A stretch of 64,000 bases of DNA from positions 185,588-249,587 of the forward strand of contig PGCO01000006.1 in NCBI GenBank assembly GCA_002786355.1. The letters run 5' to 3'. The DNA comes from Sediminibacterium sp. FEMGT703S. GTDB lineage: Bacteria > Bacteroidota > Bacteroidia > Chitinophagales > Chitinophagaceae. Below the pieces are notes generated by a model. It was not told the DNA's origin. It did not search any database and saw only the letters and a program-made list of their open reading frames with translations. This document shows, in pieces, positions 25,775 to 35,400 of this stretch. A program made the position numbers and the translations under genes. Positions within the stretch are counted from its first letter, which is position 1. Each line of letters opens with the position of its first letter.

Positions 25775-27886
25775 TTGACAAATAAAATAGTACATATAGC
25801 ATTAGTAGGTAACCCCAATAGTGGAAAGAGTTCTCTATTCAATGCATTTACCGGACTAAATCAACATGTTGGCAATTTCCCAGGTGTTACCGTAGATAAA
25901 AAAACGGGCATATTTGAATTAGAGGACAACCGCAAAGCAGAATTGATTGATTTGCCTGGAACGTATAGCTTATATCCTAGAAGGGCAGATGAGTGGGTGG
26001 CTTATAAAGTGCTCATGGGAGCAGACAAAGAAATTAAAGCAGACTTAATTGTATTGGTAGCGGATGCTAGTAACCTAAAAAGAAATCTTTTATTCTGCTC
26101 ACAAATCATCGATTTAAAAATTCCAGTTGTCATGGCCTTAACCATGAACGATTTGGCTGCAAAAAAAGATATTAAAATTGATATAGGAGGGCTAGAAGCA
26201 GACCTTGGTATTCCTGTTGTTGCAGTAAACCCACGCAAAAACAAAGGTTTAGCAGAGTTGAAAAAAGTAATTGCTAAAATGCAACCTGATGCTCCTTCTA
26301 AATTAAGAGACTTTATGGATACTGCATCATTAGCCCCAGAAGCAGTAAATAAAGTAAAAAAGGCTTTCCCAGAATGGAGTGATTACGCTTGTATTCATCA
26401 ATTAATTAACCACCAAGAACTCTTAAATAATAACCAAGATCATGAAATTTTAAATGCCATCGTAGCTGAAAATAATTTCAACACAACCAAAACGCAGGCA
26501 GAAGAAATTATGCAGCGCTATACGCGCATCAGACAAATAATGCAAAAAAATGTTTTAGAAACAGGACCACTTGAAAAAAAGCTGTTTACTGAGAAACTTG
26601 ATAATATTTTGATGCATAAAACTTGGGGGTATTTAATTTTATTTTCGGTACTTTTTCTTTTGTTTCAAAGCATTTTTTGGCTTGCTACGTATCCAATGGA
26701 TGGGATAGAGTGGGGCTTTGCTGCATTAGCTGGCTGGCTATCGAATAATTTACCTGAAGTATGGTGGAGCAATTTATTGATTAATGGATTTGTAGCAGGA
26801 TTAAGTGGAATTTTAGTGTTTGTTCCGCAAATCATGATTCTTTTTGGTTTGATTACCATTTTAGAAGATACAGGGTATATGGCTAGAATTAGTTTTTTAA
26901 GCGACAAACTAATGAGAAAAGTGGGATTGAACGGAAAGAGCGTAATGCCTATGATTAGTAGCTTCGCTTGTGCAGTGCCTGCTATTATGGGCGCAAGAAA
27001 TATTGAAAACAAAAAAGAGCGGTTGCTCACTATTTTAGTTACCCCATTAATGAGTTGTAGTGCCAGATTGCCTGTTTATACTATACTTATTGCGCTTGTT
27101 ATAGAAGAAAAATACTATTTTGGATTCCTCAGTTTGCAGGGATTGGTAATGATGGCGCTGTACCTTTTGGGCACTATTATGGCTTTGCTGGTTAGTTACA
27201 TAATGAAGTTCTTTATTAATATTAAAGAGAAAAGTTTTTTCATTTTAGAATTACCGATGTATAGGGCGCCTCGTTGGAAGAATGCAGGTATAACAATGAT
27301 AGAGAAAGCACGCATATTTGTTACAGATGCTGGTAAAGTTATCATGGTTATCAGTCTTTTACTTTGGTTTTTAAGTTCTTTTGGACCTGGCGATAAGATA
27401 GAAAAAACAGAAGCAAAATATGCGGCTCTAATTGAAGCAAGGCCTACCGATACAGACTCCTTACAAAAACAATTATCCACTGAAAAACTGGCAAATTCTT
27501 ATGCGGGTATTTTAGGCAAAACCATTGAACCCGCAATTGCTCCTTTGGGTTATGATTGGAAAATTGGTATTGCATTGATTACTTCATTTGCAGCGAGAGA
27601 GGTTTTTGTTGGTACCATGGCTACTTTATATAGTGTTGATGAAGAAGATGATCAAAGCTTACGTGAAAAATTACAAGCAGCTACTCATGCGAATGGTGAA
27701 AAAGTATATACGCTTGCAACAGGTTTATCATTAATGGTTTTTTATGTTCTAGCGATGCAATGTATGAGTACACTAGCTGTAGTAAAAAGAGAAACAAAAT
27801 CTTGGAAATGGCCGACTATTCAATTAGTCTATATGACAGTTTTAGCCTACGGGATGAGCTGGTTGGTATTTACGTTGTTTAGTTAG
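25775..27886 (+). CDS. feoB: Ferrous iron transporter FeoB
   Basis: This 703-residue inner-membrane GTPase imports Fe2+. The N-terminal G domain has G1 GNPNSGKS (12-19), a G2 region with GNFPGVTVDKK, G3 DLPG (59-62), and G4 TMNDLA. A helical spacer domain follows. The gate domain begins at about residue 285, with many membrane helices and the conserved SFACAVPAIMGAR and LVTPLMSCSARLPVYTILIA. The second gate half includes FAAREVFVGTMATLYSV. Translation starts at TTG directly behind a consensus -7 element; no upstream ATG exists in frame. No feoA gene or FeoA domain is attached or adjacent. The 3' end is four bases from the convergent histidine kinase. Confidence 0.96.
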   Translation: MTNKIVHIALVGNPNSGKSSLFNAFTGLNQHVGNFPGVTVDKKTGIFELEDNRKAELIDLPGTYSLYPRRADEWVAYKVLMGADKEIKADLIVLVADASNLKRNLLFCSQIIDLKIPVVMALTMNDLAAKKDIKIDIGGLEADLGIPVVAVNPRKNKGLAELKKVIAKMQPDAPSKLRDFMDTASLAPEAVNKVKKAFPEWSDYACIHQLINHQELLNNNQDHEILNAIVAENNFNTTKTQAEEIMQRYTRIRQIMQKNVLETGPLEKKLFTEKLDNILMHKTWGYLILFSVLFLLFQSIFWLATYPMDGIEWGFAALAGWLSNNLPEVWWSNLLINGFVAGLSGILVFVPQIMILFGLITILEDTGYMARISFLSDKLMRKVGLNGKSVMPMISSFACAVPAIMGARNIENKKERLLTILVTPLMSCSARLPVYTILIALVIEEKYYFGFLSLQGLVMMALYLLGTIMALLVSYIMKFFINIKEKSFFILELPMYRAPRWKNAGITMIEKARIFVTDAGKVIMVISLLLWFLSSFGPGDKIEKTEAKYAALIEARPTDTDSLQKQLSTEKLANSYAGILGKTIEPAIAPLGYDWKIGIALITSFAAREVFVGTMATLYSVDEEDDQSLREKLQAATHANGEKVYTLATGLSLMVFYVLAMQCMSTLAVVKRETKSWKWPTIQLVYMTVLAYGMSWLVFTLFS

Positions 27887-27889
27887 ACA

Positions 27890-29089
27890 CTAAAAATAAA
27901 TATAGACACAAGTACCTTTATTTATAGTACTCTCAACTTTAATTGCTCCCCCAAGTATTTTTATAAAATCTTTAGTAAGTATTAATCCTAATCCAGAACC
28001 TTTTTCATTACTTGTTCCAGTAGTACTTTGATAATGTTCTCCGTCAAATAATCTTCCTTTTATTTCTTCGGTCATGCCAATACCGGTATCTGAAATAGAT
28101 AAAATGATTTGACCATCTTCTTTCTGTGCATACACAGTAATGATTCCTTCTTTTGTGAACTTATTGGCATTACTAATCAGGTTGCGTAAAATAAAACGTA
28201 AAGCATTAATTTCAGACTTGATAAACAAGTCTTCGTCTACCAAATTCACCATGGTATTCAACTTGAGTGAAGCCATCACTTCAAAACTGTTGAGCATATT
28301 ACTTACCAAAGTTCTAAGATGTACTTTTTCTTTTTCAAAACCTTGGCCAAGCATTTGCATTGAGCCCCAGTCTACCAAATTATTCAAAAGTTCTACTGTT
28401 CCATCAATTTGCTTACCGGCCATATTCATTAACTCAACAGAATTTTGCTGATTTAATATTTTATGCGCGTTTAATTCAATAATTGATTTTACAGCACCAA
28501 TCGGGTTTCTAACATCGTGAGCAATAATGGATAGAATTCTATTTTGCATTTCCATTTGTTGTTGCAACTTTTCTTGTTGTTGCCCCAACTGGTTATTAAG
28601 CAAATTTTGATCTAAAAGTTTTACTACCTGTCTTGAAAGTACTTGCATGGTAAAAACCTGGTCTTCATCAAGTTTGCCTGGTTTAATATCCATTACAGAT
28701 AAGGTTCCAACACTACATCCATCTTTATTAATCAATGGCACTCCAGTATAAAAACGAATTTTCGGCGCACCAACTACTATTGGATTATCTTTAAATCGGT
28801 CGTCTGCTAGTGTATCGCTTATTTCAAAAATTGGACTATGACTATTAATGGTATGCTTACAAAAAGCAATTGAAAGAGGAAATACTTTTATATCAATTCC
28901 AAAATGAGCTTTAAACCACTGTTTTTCTGAATCGATTAAAGAAATTAATGCTATAGGGGTTTTACAAATTGTTGCAGCCAACTTTACAACATCATTATAC
29001 TCCTCTTGATATGAAGTGTCTAACACTTCATATCCAAAAGAGTCGTTTGATTTTATATTATTACCCAAACGTTTTTTTGTAGTTCCCAT
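27890..29089 (-). CDS. GAF-domain sensor histidine kinase, cytoplasmic
   Basis: This 399-residue soluble kinase has no membrane segments. The N-terminal GAF domain (about 20-165) has the common CKTPIALISLIDSEKQWFKAHFGI and FYTGVPLINKDGCSVGTLSVMD segments. A coiled coil follows, then HisKA with phospho-His191 in IIAHDVRNPIGAVKS and a HATPase with RNLISNANKFT, DTGIGM and GSGLGL. There is no receiver or output domain and no response regulator next to it. It starts 15 bases after the Bcp peroxidase gene and is probably cotranscribed, which may hint at an oxidative or cytoplasmic redox signal, but that is inference. Confidence 0.92.
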   Translation of the reverse strand: MGTTKKRLGNNIKSNDSFGYEVLDTSYQEEYNDVVKLAATICKTPIALISLIDSEKQWFKAHFGIDIKVFPLSIAFCKHTINSHSPIFEISDTLADDRFKDNPIVVGAPKIRFYTGVPLINKDGCSVGTLSVMDIKPGKLDEDQVFTMQVLSRQVVKLLDQNLLNNQLGQQQEKLQQQMEMQNRILSIIAHDVRNPIGAVKSIIELNAHKILNQQNSVELMNMAGKQIDGTVELLNNLVDWGSMQMLGQGFEKEKVHLRTLVSNMLNSFEVMASLKLNTMVNLVDEDLFIKSEINALRFILRNLISNANKFTKEGIITVYAQKEDGQIILSISDTGIGMTEEIKGRLFDGEHYQSTTGTSNEKGSGLGLILTKDFIKILGGAIKVESTINKGTCVYIYF

Positions 29090-29104
29090 AAACTATTGAA
29101 TTGA

Positions 29105-29572
29105 TTAAATGCTATCCCAAGCAGCCAACACTTCTTCTGTGTGGTTTTTGGTATCTGGCTTTGCAATAATCTTACGTATCACTCCTGTTTCATCAATTAA
29201 AAAAGTGGTTCTAGTGGTACCCATATAAGTTCGTCCCATGAATTTTTTCTCGCCCCATAAATTATACTTGTCTACAATTTTCTTCTCTTCATCGGAAATT
29301 AAAGGGAAAGGAAGTTCATATTTTTCTTCGAACTTCTTGTGACTTTTTACACTATCAACACTTACTCCTACAACCTGAAATCCATTTTTGATTAAATCGG
29401 TGTAATTATCTTTTAAATTACATGCTTGCGAAGTACAACCGGGCGTATCATCTTTGGGATAAAAATAAAGTATCAACTTCTTTCCTTTAAAATCTGACAA
29501 AGAAACCATATTCCCATTTTGATCGGGCGCTTTAAATGCTGGGGCCTTACTTCCTTCTTTTAATATTGCCAT
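29105..29572 (-). CDS. bcp: Thioredoxin-dependent peroxiredoxin Bcp (PrxQ type)
   Basis: This 155-residue cytoplasmic peroxiredoxin reduces hydrogen peroxide and organic peroxides with thioredoxin. The peroxidatic cysteine is Cys46 in PKDDTPGCTSQAC, and the resolving cysteine is Cys51, five residues later, as in the atypical 2-Cys Bcp/PrxQ group. The C-terminal TRTTFLIDETGVIRKI is also characteristic. The length is normal. It is divergent from carB with about 95 bases between starts. It precedes the GAF histidine kinase on the same strand. Confidence 0.95.
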   Translation of the reverse strand: MAILKEGSKAPAFKAPDQNGNMVSLSDFKGKKLILYFYPKDDTPGCTSQACNLKDNYTDLIKNGFQVVGVSVDSVKSHKKFEEKYELPFPLISDEEKKIVDKYNLWGEKKFMGRTYMGTTRTTFLIDETGVIRKIIAKPDTKNHTEEVLAAWDSI

Positions 29573-29637
29573 TACTATTGTTTTAATTAAATATTTGAAT
29601 TCGATTTATTTTTTAGCCACTTTTACAGTAGCAGTGT

Positions 29638-29645
29638 TACATTTG
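29638..29645 (+). promoter_or_regulatory. TACATTTG -7 element for carB-half gene
   Basis: An exact TAnnTTTG match lies 23 bases before the ATG at 29669, giving a short leader of about 17 bases. Confidence 0.5.
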
Positions 29646-29668
29646 CACAATTTATCTCTACAACTACT

Positions 29669-31315
29669 ATGCCTAAGGATCAATCAATCAAATCGGTGCT
29701 CATAATAGGATCAGGTCCTATTATTATTGGACAAGCTTGTGAATTTGACTATTCGGGCTCTCAGGCAGCCAGAAGTCTCCGCGAAGAGGGTATAAAAGTA
29801 ATACTTATTAACAGTAATCCCGCCACCATTATGACAGATCCAATGATGGCGGATCGTGTTTACCTGCTTCCGCTAAACGTTGAGAGTATTGAACAAATAT
29901 TACAAGAAAACGAAATTGACGCAGTTTTACCCACTATGGGTGGCCAAACTGCTTTAAATCTTTGTAAAGAGGCAGACGAATTAGGAATCTGGGAAAAATA
30001 CAATTGCCGTTTAATTGGCGTAGACGTTGCCGCCATAGATACGGCAGAGGATAGGGAGAAATTTCGTCAACTGATGGTTAAAATTGGGATGGCTGTTGCA
30101 CCTAGTCGAGTTGCCAATAGTTTTTTAGAAGGCAAAGAATTTGCACAAGAAATTGGTTTTCCATTGGTAATTCGCCCGTCTTTTACATTGGGTGGAACTG
30201 GTGGGGGATTTGTTCATAGTAAAGAAGATTTAGATGGTGCTCTTGAAAAAGGATTGAAAGCCTCTCCTATCCACGAAGTTTTAGTGGAAAAAGCTGTGTT
30301 GGGTTGGAAGGAATATGAATTAGAATTACTTAGAGACTGTAATGATAATGTAGTGATTATTTGTACTGTAGAAAACCTAGATCCTATGGGGGTTCATACA
30401 GGGGATTCCATTACAGTAGCACCTGCAATGACTTTGAGTGATACCGCATTTCAAGAAATGCGTAATAAAGCCATTTTAATGATGCGTTCTCTAGGCAATT
30501 TCACTGGTGGCTGTAACGTCCAGTTTGCTTTAAACCCAGCTACTGAAGAATTGATAGCGGTTGAAATCAACCCAAGAGTAAGTCGTTCTTCTGCATTAGC
30601 ATCAAAAGCAACAGGATATCCAATTGCTAAAATTGCTGCTAAATTGGCTATTGGCTATTCGTTGGATGAATTAAAGAATCAAATTACTCAAACCACTTCT
30701 GCATATTTTGAACCAGCATTGGACTATGTAATTGTAAAAGTACCTCGTTGGAATTTTGATAAATTCAAAGGAGCCAATGATACTTTAGGATTACAAATGA
30801 AAAGTGTTGGTGAAGTAATGGCAATTGGTAGAAGTTTTCCTGAAGCATTACAAAAAGCTTGTCAAAGTTTAGAAAATGAGGCAGTTGGATTAGGCTATTA
30901 TGGCAAGAGTTTAATGAAGAGCGAAGAGATTGTAGAATATATTAAGACACCAAAATGGGATCGCATTTTTCGAATCAAAGATGCTTTAATGCAGGGCTCA
31001 ACCGTTAAATCTATTGCACAAGCAACTGGAATAGACCGTTGGTTCCTTTATCAAATACAAGAGATTTGCACTGTAGAAAAAGAATTGTCAAAACATACAT
31101 TGGAAAGCCTACCTGAAAGCTTACTAAAGGAAGCTAAAAAAATGGGCTTTGGAGATGCACAAATTGCCAAGATTTTAAACGGTAAATGTCATGAAGATGA
31201 AGTGTATGAAAAAAGAAAGCAATTAGGCATTACCAGGGTTTATAAAATGGTAGATACTTGCGCTGCTGAATTTGAAGCAAAAACACCTTATTTCTATAGC
31301 ACATTCGAAGGTTAA
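29669..31315 (+). CDS. carB: Carbamoyl-phosphate synthase large chain, N-terminal half only
   Basis: This is 548 residues, against about 940-1070 for a complete CarB. The sequence begins normally (VLIIGSGPIIIGQACEFDYSG) and carries the whole first ATP-grasp unit: PTMGGQTALNL, RPSFTLGGTGGG, and EINPRVSRSSALASKATGYPIAK. The oligomerisation domain follows (WDRIFRIKDALMQG, and DTCAAEFEAKTPYFYST). It stops at a TAA right at the domain boundary, corresponding to about residue 550 of E. coli CarB. The carbamate-phosphorylating second ATP-grasp and the MGS-like allosteric domain are missing. The 34-base gap to the next gene holds no remnant of them. Split CarB is known in Aquifex and some archaea, so a separate second-half gene elsewhere is the leading explanation. 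A truncated pseudogene or a rearrangement is the alternative. Confidence 0.93.
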   Translation: MPKDQSIKSVLIIGSGPIIIGQACEFDYSGSQAARSLREEGIKVILINSNPATIMTDPMMADRVYLLPLNVESIEQILQENEIDAVLPTMGGQTALNLCKEADELGIWEKYNCRLIGVDVAAIDTAEDREKFRQLMVKIGMAVAPSRVANSFLEGKEFAQEIGFPLVIRPSFTLGGTGGGFVHSKEDLDGALEKGLKASPIHEVLVEKAVLGWKEYELELLRDCNDNVVIICTVENLDPMGVHTGDSITVAPAMTLSDTAFQEMRNKAILMMRSLGNFTGGCNVQFALNPATEELIAVEINPRVSRSSALASKATGYPIAKIAAKLAIGYSLDELKNQITQTTSAYFEPALDYVIVKVPRWNFDKFKGANDTLGLQMKSVGEVMAIGRSFPEALQKACQSLENEAVGLGYYGKSLMKSEEIVEYIKTPKWDRIFRIKDALMQGSTVKSIAQATGIDRWFLYQIQEICTVEKELSKHTLESLPESLLKEAKKMGFGDAQIAKILNGKCHEDEVYEKRKQLGITRVYKMVDTCAAEFEAKTPYFYSTFEG

Positions 31316-31349
31316 CAATTCCCAAAACAGAAAAGTATAAATCAATACT

Positions 31350-32312
31350 ATGAAATTAAAAGACATCCAGTTATTAAATGAGAAGGAAACTCGCGGTGGT
31401 TTTGGCGAAGGAATACATGAAATAGGTAAAGAAAATCCTAATGTAGTTGTTTTAACCGCAGATTTAGCGGGTTCTCTAAAATTGGGGCCCTTTATTAAAG
31501 ATTTTCCCGAAAGATTTGTTCAGGTTGGCATTGCAGAAGCCAATATGATTGGGATAGCTGCTGGAATGACTATTGGAGGCAAAATCCCCTATACTACAAC
31601 TTTTGCAAATTTCAGTACTGGAAGAGTATACGATCAAATACGTCAAAGTGTTGCCTATAGCGAAAAGAATGTAAAAATTTGTGCTTCGCATGCAGGATTA
31701 ACTTTAGGAGAAGATGGAGCAACCCATCAAATTTTAGAAGATATTGGGTTGATGAAAATGTTACCAGGGATGACCGTTATTGTTCCTTGCGACTTTAATC
31801 AAACTAAAGCTGCAACCAAAGCTATCGCAGCTTATAATGGCCCTGTTTACTTACGTTTCGGCCGTCCTAAATGGCCTAATTTCACCAAAGAAGATGGTAG
31901 CGATTTTGTAATTGGTAAAGCCCAAAAACTAAGCGAAGGAACAGATATTTCAATTTTTGCTTGTGGCCATATGGTGTGGAAAGCAATTGAAGCGGGAAGA
32001 ATTTTAGAAGAAAAGGGTATTAGTGTTGAACTAATCAATATCCATACAATAAAGCCTTTGGATACTGAAGCGATTATTCAATCAATTGCTAAAACCAAAT
32101 GTGCCGTAACAGTTGAAGAACATAATATAATAGGCGGTTTGGGAGATAGCATTGCACAGGTTGCTGCTAAACATTGTCCAATTCCTATCGAATTAATAGG
32201 AACCAATGATACTTTTGGAGAAAGCGGTAAACCAACTGAATTACTCACAAAATATGGTTTAGATACTCCATTTATAGTAACTGCTGCTGAAAAGGTAATT
32301 AAACGTAAATAG
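31350..32312 (+). CDS. Transketolase C-terminal subunit
   Basis: This 320-residue protein corresponds to the pyrimidine-binding and C-terminal domains of transketolase, as found in two-gene transketolases of many Bacteroidota. The thiamine-diphosphate glutamate lies in RFVQVGIAEANMIGIAAGM. Other family segments are FANFSTGRVYDQIRQS, CASHAGLTLGEDGATHQILEDI, GPVYLRFGRP and TVEEHNIIGGLG. The N-terminal subunit, which binds the diphosphate and usually sits immediately upstream, is absent. Instead the CarB half-gene ends 34 bases before. Activity in the pentose phosphate pathway would need the partner from another locus. A clear intrinsic terminator follows the gene. Confidence 0.93.
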   Translation: MKLKDIQLLNEKETRGGFGEGIHEIGKENPNVVVLTADLAGSLKLGPFIKDFPERFVQVGIAEANMIGIAAGMTIGGKIPYTTTFANFSTGRVYDQIRQSVAYSEKNVKICASHAGLTLGEDGATHQILEDIGLMKMLPGMTVIVPCDFNQTKAATKAIAAYNGPVYLRFGRPKWPNFTKEDGSDFVIGKAQKLSEGTDISIFACGHMVWKAIEAGRILEEKGISVELINIHTIKPLDTEAIIQSIAKTKCAVTVEEHNIIGGLGDSIAQVAAKHCPIPIELIGTNDTFGESGKPTELLTKYGLDTPFIVTAAEKVIKRK

Positions 32313-32327
32313 AAGTTAATAGAAAAT

Positions 32328-32360
32328 AAAAAGTCTGTAAAAAAATACAGACTTTTTTTA
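32328..32360 (+). terminator. Intrinsic terminator after transketolase subunit gene
   Basis: Stem AAAAAGTCTGTA pairs with TACAGACTTTTT around a six-A loop and runs into a T tract ending TTTTTTTAT. It begins 16 bases after the stop codon and is the clearest intrinsic terminator in the window. It is symmetrical and could act in both directions. Confidence 0.88.
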
Positions 32361-32422
32361 TAGCATGTTACGCATAAAAAATATAAATAAATCGTACATT
32401 GAAGGATAGTTTATAGTAATAG

Positions 32423-35400
32423 ATGGACATACTATTTAATCAACAGCAAGCAGATTCATTATTTCCCTTTCACCTTAAAATTAATTCGGATGGGATTGTA
32501 ATTGATTGCGGCAAATCAATTCGAAAAATATGTCCTGCTGCTTTGAATGATTTATTCATCAATCATTTTTTGATAGAATCCTTTTCAGGAGAATCAATTA
32601 ATGACTTTTTGCTTCAGCATTTACAGGAGAAAATAGTTATACAAACCATTGGAAATAGAATTAAAACAACTCATCTAAGTGGACAATTTGTATATATTGA
32701 ACAATCGAACTTATTAGTTTTCATGGGATCGCCCTCCTTTTCTTCCATAAAAGAAATAGAAGAAAACGCATTTGGAGAAAATGATTTTTCTGTACAAAGT
32801 GCTCAAATTGATTTATTACAAGCACATATCCTTAAAAAAGAAATAGAAGAAGCGAAAAGAAAACATTATGAAGAAACATTATTATTCGCTTTAGAAAAAA
32901 TTGGAGATAATGTTTGGATGCATGATTTCAAAAAAAATGTAACCAGCTTTTCACATCAAAAAAGGACTTTTATAGAATTAGAAAATACAGCCCTATCAGT
33001 TGCAGAACAATGGTGGAGAGCAGTTCATCCCGATGATATAGCCCTTTTACAGAAACAAGATCAACAATACAGAAATAAAGAAATAGATCATCATCATACT
33101 GAATATAGAATCAAAGATAAATTTGGTAACTATAAATGGATTTTAGATAGAGGAATCGTTACTGAAAAAGATACATATGGTTTTCCTAAAAGGATATTGG
33201 GAACCCATATGGATATAACTAAAATAAAGGAAACAGAAGCAGAATTTAACAAGCAAAGAGATTTTTACGAGAGTATCTTAAATAGTATTCCTACGGATAT
33301 AGCTGTATTTGATGCTGCACATCGGTATTTGTTTGTTAACCCAATTGGAATTAAGAATGACGAATTAAGAAAATGGATCATTGGAAAAACTGATGAAGAA
33401 TATTGTGTGTACAAAAATAAAAATCCAGAGATTGCTCAAGGGCGAAGAAAGATTTTTAATCAAGTATTAACTTCAAAAAAACAATTGTCTTGGGAAGAAA
33501 CCTTGTATTTACCAGACGGTAAAATGGAGTACCACCTTAGAAATTTATTTCCTGTATTAAACGAAGCAAATGAAGTTACTGTTGTAATTGGTTACGGTTT
33601 AAATATAACTGAGAGAAAACAAATTGAAGATAAGCTACAGTTAAATGAGAAGCGCTATAGAGATTTATTCAACTATAGTCAAGCATTAATTTGTACACAC
33701 GACTTAGAAGGTAAATTATTAACCGTTAATCCTGCAATTTGTGCTATAATCGGTTATACTAGCGAAGAGTTAATTGGGAAAAATATAAAAGAATTTGTAC
33801 CTCAAGATAAGGTTTCACAATTTGACCAACAATATCTTAAGGATGTACATCAAACTGGAAAAGCAGAAGGTGTATTTATCATCATTTGCAAAAATGGAGA
33901 TTATAAATATTTGCTCTACCAAAATTACATGGTCGAAGAAACTGCTAGTGCACCATATATCATTGGTTTCTCTCAAGACATCACCAACAGGATAAAAGCG
34001 GAAAGAGAATTAATCAAGGCCAAAGAAGAAACAGAGAGGGCAAGTAGGGTTAAAGAAGTATTCTTAGCTAATATAAGCCATGAAATAAGAACACCAATGA
34101 ATGGTATTCTGGGCATTGGCGGTTTATTATATAAAACCAACCTTAACCCAAAACAAGCAGAGTACACAAAGCTTATTTTAGAGTCAGCGGATAATTTACT
34201 GCATATTGTAAATGATGTTTTAGACTTTACTAAAATAGAATCCGGTAAAATTGAACTAGAGCATATTCCTTTCTTATTAGAGGAAAAAATTTCCAGCACT
34301 TTAAAAACATTCATTTTTAAAATAGAAGAAAAAGGATTAGAATTAATTTTCGATAACCAATTGGCGTCGAATACAGTCTTAATTGGCGACCCTTTTAGAT
34401 TAGGACAAGTACTCAATAATTTAATCAGTAACGCACTTAAATTTACTACCACAGGACAAATTAAAGTAAGTGCAGCTCAAGTAAAAGAATCAGGGGACAT
34501 ACCTGTTTTTGAATTTAAAGTTAACGATACCGGCATTGGCATTTCGGAAGAAAATTTAGCCAATATATTTGAGGAATTTGTACAAGCTTCATCTGAAACC
34601 AGCAGAAAATATGGAGGAACTGGGCTAGGGCTTTCGATTACTAAGAATCTGGTTGAAATGCAAGGTGGTAGTATCAAGGCAGAAAGCACTTTAAACAAAG
34701 GGACTTGTTTTACTGTAAGAATTCCTTACCAAATTGGTGATAGCACCATGCTCAATAAAAGTGAGGAAGAAGAAGTATTTATTCCAATCGATAAAAAAAG
34801 AATACTTGTTGCAGAAGATGTAACCATCAACCAAATCATAGTTAGGCAAATATTAGAAGAATGGGGACATGAAGTAGTGTTGGTAGCAAATGGAAAAGAA
34901 GCCTTTGAGGCCCATAAAAAAAGTGAGTTCGATTTAATATTAATGGATATTCATATGCCTGAAGTAGACGGCTACGAGGCAACCCAATTGATTAGACAAA
35001 TGGGGGATACAACAAAAGCTGCAATTCCGATAGTTGCACTCACGGCTAATGCATTTAAAAAAGAAACAGAGCGTTTTGCTGAAGCAGGTTTTAATGACTA
35101 TATCACTAAACCTTTTACTGAACTAAGTTTATATGATTGTATAAAGAAACAATTAGAGTTAAACAACTTAATAGACTTTTCAAAAAAACCAACAAAATTA
35201 AATACGGGAGAGAGTAATCAAAAATTGTATGACCTTTCTGCAATTCAAGGCATTGATTTAGACGATACTGCATTTTTGATAGAAATCATCACCATTTTTA
35301 TAAAGAACTCTACCATAGATATTGATAATTTACTGAAAGCAATAGAAGCTAATCAGCATAATGATGTTTTCCAACTAGCACATAGAATGAAATCATCTAT

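Noticed and set aside
31316..31349. Frameshift or sequencing error as the cause of the short CarB
   Set aside because: Only 34 bases separate the stop from the next gene, and they encode nothing like the missing half. A simple frameshift cannot explain the loss of about 400 residues.
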